Below, one piece after another: positions 7,023-9,470 of a DNA stretch of 9,470 nt (the first letter of the stretch is position 1; each line of letters opens with the position of its first letter). This DNA is from JBFJVZ01 sp041623895 (GTDB lineage: Bacteria; Planctomycetota; Planctomycetia; Pirellulales; Pirellulaceae). Location: assembly GCA_041623895.1 (NCBI GenBank), contig JBFJVZ010000319.1, positions 1-9,470 on the forward strand. The letters are read 5' to 3'. Both the position numbers and the translations under genes were made by a program. The notes under the pieces are model-generated. The model was not told the DNA's origin, searched no databases, and saw only the letters and a list, made by a program, of their open reading frames with translations.

Positions 7023-7658
7023 CTACCGCACTTCCAGGACGCCGACCAGGATGTCCGCTTCTGGATTCGCCTTCAACAACTCCGACAATGTGTTGGCTCG
7101 CTTAACTTGTCCCGAGGCGCTGTAGAATAGGGGAATCGAGCCGTCGTCGCCTCGCGGGAACTGCTCAAAGCGACCTATAGCGCCCGTTCTTGGTCGGGTA
7201 TCGAACGTCGTCTTAGCAACGTCGAATTGGGTCAACGCGGTTGTTCCTCTACCCATCGGCTCCTCACTGGTCATTAGGCTGACAAAAATCCGACAATAGC
7301 CGGGTGGTGCATCGCCGAGTTTCAAGTAGTCGAGGTCTACGATCTGCACATCAAATCGACCGTAACGGCGATCCTGTTGACCACCAACGCCTGGTTTTCG
7401 TACGGATACGGGGATCGGTTTCGCTTTGCGATAGAAATCCAACCGCAGCCGGAACGAGTTGGCCGTCTCATCCAGTTGGAACGATCCGGTGATCGATCTA
7501 ATCTCCAAGATGCGCTTTAGAGAACTGATGCCTAACTCAGCATCTCCTCCCAGTTCTACAGCTGTCTTGACGGGCGGCGCCGGCTCTTGACCGAAACAGG
7601 TGGCGGTAAGGCAGAACGACAGAGTGGCAAGGAAACGTGCGGTTGATCGTAACAACAT
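7023..7658 (-). CDS. Secreted protein of unknown function
   Basis: A 211-residue protein that I cannot place in a family. The start is ATG 7658, because a strong ribosome binding site lies right before it and a signal peptide right after it; the frame is open further upstream to 7856, but that part is Arg-rich and unlike protein. Residues 1-23 form a Sec signal (MLLRSTARFLATLSFCLTATCFG, cut before QE). The mature part is rich in beta-strands: ISSLKRILEIRSITGSFQLD (about 44-63), SFRLRLDFYRKAKPIPVSV and RFDVQIVDLDYLKLGD. It continues with GRFEQFPRGDDGSIPLFYS and ends in DILVGVLEVR. One short Cys-containing patch (PPGYCRIF) is present; no catalytic motif is visible. It should act outside the cytoplasm. 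The gap to the zf-TFIIB gene (470 bp) holds only the doubtful ORF. Confidence 0.8.
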   Translation of the reverse strand: MLLRSTARFLATLSFCLTATCFGQEPAPPVKTAVELGGDAELGISSLKRILEIRSITGSFQLDETANSFRLRLDFYRKAKPIPVSVRKPGVGGQQDRRYGRFDVQIVDLDYLKLGDAPPGYCRIFVSLMTSEEPMGRGTTALTQFDVAKTTFDTRPRTGAIGRFEQFPRGDDGSIPLFYSASGQVKRANTLSELLKANPEADILVGVLEVR

Positions 7659-7664
7659 CTCTGT

Positions 7665-7670
7665 TCTCCT
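7665..7670 (-). promoter_or_regulatory. Ribosome binding site deciding the start of the secreted protein
   Basis: AGGAGA on the - strand, six bases before ATG 7658: a near-perfect Shine-Dalgarno sequence. It is the main reason for choosing 7658 over the much longer reading frame. Confidence 0.75.
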
Positions 7671-8127
7671 GCGCGAAAGCTGCCATTTTACACATCGTTT
7701 GGACTTGCGGGCACCTGTTTCGCAGAGCGATCGGTTCTCACGATTGCCTCGCCGTAACCCTGGATGCAGATCATGCCGGAACGCACGTCCCGAGTGGGCG
7801 CGCGAAGCTGCTGAGGTCGAAAGAACCGACGACAGTTCGACACGGTGGAACTGCACGAGGCTGGACCATTCTCTATCTCGAAGGAAATCCGCTTCGATGC
7901 ATCGGTGAAGGCACCGATGCGGATTAGAGGCTTCGCTGCACTTTCGCCAGAATCTGATCCGAGATTTGGTGGAATGTGCGCTGAAGCGATTTCGCTACGA
8001 CGCGCCGGGCGATGCAACCGCCTGCACGAAAGTCACCGCGTTGCCAGTCGTCGTAGTGGAATGCGTGGTACCCTTGTTTCACCTCAAGAACCATAGCATG
8101 AGCGGCGGCCTGACGGTGGTGAGGGGA
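7671..8127. other. Gene-poor spacer upstream of the secreted-protein gene
   Basis: About 450 bp without a convincing gene. Short frames on both strands (for example - strand 8017-7688 and + strand 7845-8096) give Arg/Ser-rich products with no domain or ribosome binding site. It should contain the promoter of the secreted-protein gene, but I could not identify one. A strong hairpin lies at 7887-7924. Confidence 0.5.
7887..7924. repeat. Strong stem-loop in the spacer
   Basis: GCATCGGTG (7899-7907), loop AAGG, CACCGATGC (7912-7920): a perfect 9-bp stem with a four-base loop. Outer arms ATCCGC (7887-7892) and GCGGAT (7919-7924) can also pair and extend it, using an asymmetric bulge. It has no T-run, and it is about 230 bp upstream of the nearest start codon, so it is neither a typical terminator nor an obvious leader element. 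A small RNA or dispersed palindromic repeat is possible. Confidence 0.55.
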
Positions 8128-8149
8128 CCGCGGTCAGCAATTGCCGCGG
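8128..8149 (-). terminator. Possible terminator hairpin after the PH-like gene
   Basis: CCGCGG, a 10-base spacer, CCGCGG: both arms pair, and the hairpin starts directly after the TAG of the - strand gene (8152-8150). GCAATTGC lies between the arms. There is no T-run after it, so intrinsic termination is only possible, not shown. Confidence 0.35.
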
Positions 8150-8482
8150 CTACCCCATTTCGCCCACGTCAGGTGCTTCTTTCAGCATCCAATCACGGAT
8201 GGAATCAGTCAGCGTGCTATCGGTGCATTGCCAAAGCCATGCGACCAGCGCCCTCAAACCATCGTACTGAGTTGAAATTCGCGTCTTCTTGCCGTCCGCG
8301 CGCTGTAGCACTACGGATTCATGTAAAGAAGATTTGTAGGCTGACGCGAGTTCATCTTTGTCGCAGGTCGAAATGGTCATCCCGAAGCACCGTACCGATA
8401 CGCGTTCGTCGTTGATATCGACACGGCTGGCCAATGCGTACGTGAGGTAGATACCAGCAAAAACCGTAAGTCCTCCGAACAT
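8150..8482 (-). CDS. Small PH-like membrane protein (bacterial PH domain type), start uncertain
   Basis: A 110-residue protein from ATG 8482. Residues 1-17 are the end of a membrane segment (MFGGLTVFAGIYLTYAL). The soluble part follows the pattern of small bacterial PH-like proteins: VDINDERVSVRCFGMTISTC (21-40), a DKDELASAY helix or strand, ESVVLQRADGKKTRISTQYD (55-74), then a C-terminal helix GLRALVAWLWQC. The function is unknown. The frame is open for 14 codons before the ATG (SVRPKFEVFYLL), and this upstream part completes the hydrophobic segment, yet it has no ATG, GTG or TTG before the TAA. So the ATG chosen cuts into the membrane segment; either the natural start has been lost or a frameshift lies just upstream. 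No good ribosome binding site is seen. Confidence 0.6.
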   Translation of the reverse strand: MFGGLTVFAGIYLTYALASRVDINDERVSVRCFGMTISTCDKDELASAYKSSLHESVVLQRADGKKTRISTQYDGLRALVAWLWQCTDSTLTDSIRDWMLKEAPDVGEMG

Positions 8483-8728
8483 GAGAAGGTAGAAGACCTC
8501 GAATTTCGGGCGAACTGAGCGTTATAACAGCGGAACCAGTGTGTGCCGGCTCAGTCAGAATCAGTGCGATGACGCAATCTCTCAATCTCATACACCGTTA
8601 CTATCTCTTGCAAGTGACCGCGTTTTGGGGTCCGTTCGTTTCCCAGCAAGCTCTGCGAAGGCTCGCCGTCTTTCATCATGTCTCGCTCTGTCTCGCCTGA
8701 TTGCCGCTTAGAGCATGGCGAATGCGGT
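8483..8728. other. Spacer between the LRR and PH-like genes
   Basis: About 245 bp. It holds the lost or shifted 5' end of the PH-like gene (14 in-frame codons next to 8482) and otherwise only short frames of low quality. I see no hairpin with a T-run and no recognisable promoter. Confidence 0.4.
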
Positions 8729-9470
8729 TCAGGGCGCATCTTCCGGTAGAGACCATGGGTCCGCGTAAGGACCACCGCCACAAGAAATCCCTGGCCTCAG
8801 TTTGGCCGCCGCTTTCAGGGTGATTCCCGTTTCCCTGACCCACAGTGTCTCCAGGTTTGGCAGTTGGGCCAGATACCGCACGCAAGCGTCGGTAATCTTC
8901 GTGCCTGACAAATTTAGCAACTTGAGACTCTTAATCTTACTGAGTTCCCGCACGCCTTTGTCGGTTATTTTGGTGCCCTCAAGCTTTAGGGATGCCAGGG
9001 ATTTCATTTTCGTCAGCGGCTTCAGGTCGGGATCCGTGAGTGTTGTGCCGTCAAGCCTCAACAACCATAGTGATTCAAGCGACTCAAGGTAGCGCAGCCC
9101 CTTGCCGGTAATCGACAGTTCGTAGAGATCTAAAGATTTAATCCGCGTTAACCTGGCACACTCCTTCAGCCCCTTGTCGGTTACTTTTGTGCTATCCAAT
9201 TGCAGTGTTTTTAGATTAGGTAGCCGGGTCACGTACTTCATCCCCGCATCCGAAACGGATGTCCACCCCAGCGCCAACAGACGCAATTCAGGCATTTCGG
9301 TGAGCAGCGAGAGAGTCTCATCTGTCGTGGCCGTGGAACTCAGATAAAGAGCAGTTCCCCCAACGAATTTGTTCTCGCGGGCCGCGGCCGGCATTCTTAA
9401 CGAGCGAAAGATCGCTTCGATGCAGGCTGGAAACTGCGATTCAACTTCTGGTTTGGCGAGTTCCTTCTTC
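8729..9470 (-). CDS. Leucine-rich repeat protein, 5' end outside the window
   Basis: The frame is open to the right edge: 25 more codons (KKELAKPEVESQFPACIEAI, then FRSLR) precede ATG 9394, so the gene starts beyond the window and 9394 is not a reliable start. From about residue 35 after that ATG there are seven leucine-rich repeats in a row, the first six exactly 24 residues long. Each has the pattern LxxLxLxxTxITDxGLxxLxxLx; clear units begin at ELRLLALGWTSVSDAGM, NLKTLQLDSTKVTDKGL, SLASLKLEGTKITDKGV and SLKLLNLSGTKITDACV. The TxITDxGL core is common in planctomycete LRR proteins and is usually taken as a protein-binding solenoid. The C-terminus is a short Gly/Pro-rich tail (SCGGGPYADPWSLPEDAP). 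No enzyme domain is visible in this part. Binding partner and location are unknown because the N-terminus is missing. Confidence 0.88.
   Translation of the reverse strand, partial: KKELAKPEVESQFPACIEAIFRSLRMPAAARENKFVGGTALYLSSTATTDETLSLLTEMPELRLLALGWTSVSDAGMKYVTRLPNLKTLQLDSTKVTDKGLKECARLTRIKSLDLYELSITGKGLRYLESLESLWLLRLDGTTLTDPDLKPLTKMKSLASLKLEGTKITDKGVRELSKIKSLKLLNLSGTKITDACVRYLAQLPNLETLWVRETGITLKAAAKLRPGISCGGGPYADPWSLPEDAP

Noticed and set aside
7659..7856. N-terminal extension of the secreted protein to 7856
   Set aside because: The extension is Arg/Ser-rich and would bury the signal peptide; the strong ribosome binding site sits directly before 7658.
7688..8017. 109-residue - strand frame upstream of the secreted protein
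   Set aside because: Composition is not protein-like, part of it is just the hairpin at 7887-7924 translated, and it overlaps no good ribosome binding site.

Overview
The window looks like chromosomal DNA from a planctomycete, probably the Rhodopirellula/Pirellula group. The reasons are a large TPR + FG-GAP/VCBS + ASPIC/UnbV protein, a secreted DUF4832-type protein, a planctomycete-style leucine-rich-repeat protein with 24-residue repeats, small secreted proteins of unknown function, loosely packed genes and medium-high GC. This placement rests on gene content and style only; there is no rRNA or other taxonomic marker. I see no tRNA, CRISPR array or intact mobile element.

Left part (1-3809): a nearly complete TPR/VCBS/ASPIC gene runs on the + strand and is open to the left edge. 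Twenty bases after its stop come the wrecked remains of at least one paralogue. These are a lipoprotein-type N-terminus on the + strand (2899 to about 3212), followed at a 10-bp palindrome by an FG-GAP/VCBS fragment on the opposite strand (3806 to 3213). This inverted, mosaic remnant is the most unusual structure in the window.

Middle part (3810-6142): a secreted DUF4832 protein (a predicted TIM-barrel, glycoside-hydrolase-like protein) is followed in the same frame by a possible small membrane protein. Both are on the + strand. A gene-poor convergent spacer of about 470 bp with several potential hairpins comes next.

Right part (6143-9470): everything credible is on the - strand. Reading from the right edge, it holds a 5'-truncated LRR protein, a small PH-like membrane protein, a short secreted protein of unknown function with a strong ribosome binding site, a doubtful small ORF in the same frame just beyond that gene's stop, and a two-domain zf-TFIIB zinc-ribbon protein. 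Gaps of 130 to 670 bp between the well-supported genes argue against one tight operon.

I did not find a clear new multi-gene system. The genes look like ordinary accessory and housekeeping-type planctomycete genes. The points worth a second look are the rearranged paralogue remnant, two cases of a long open frame continuing in register past a stop codon, and two structured non-coding stretches.
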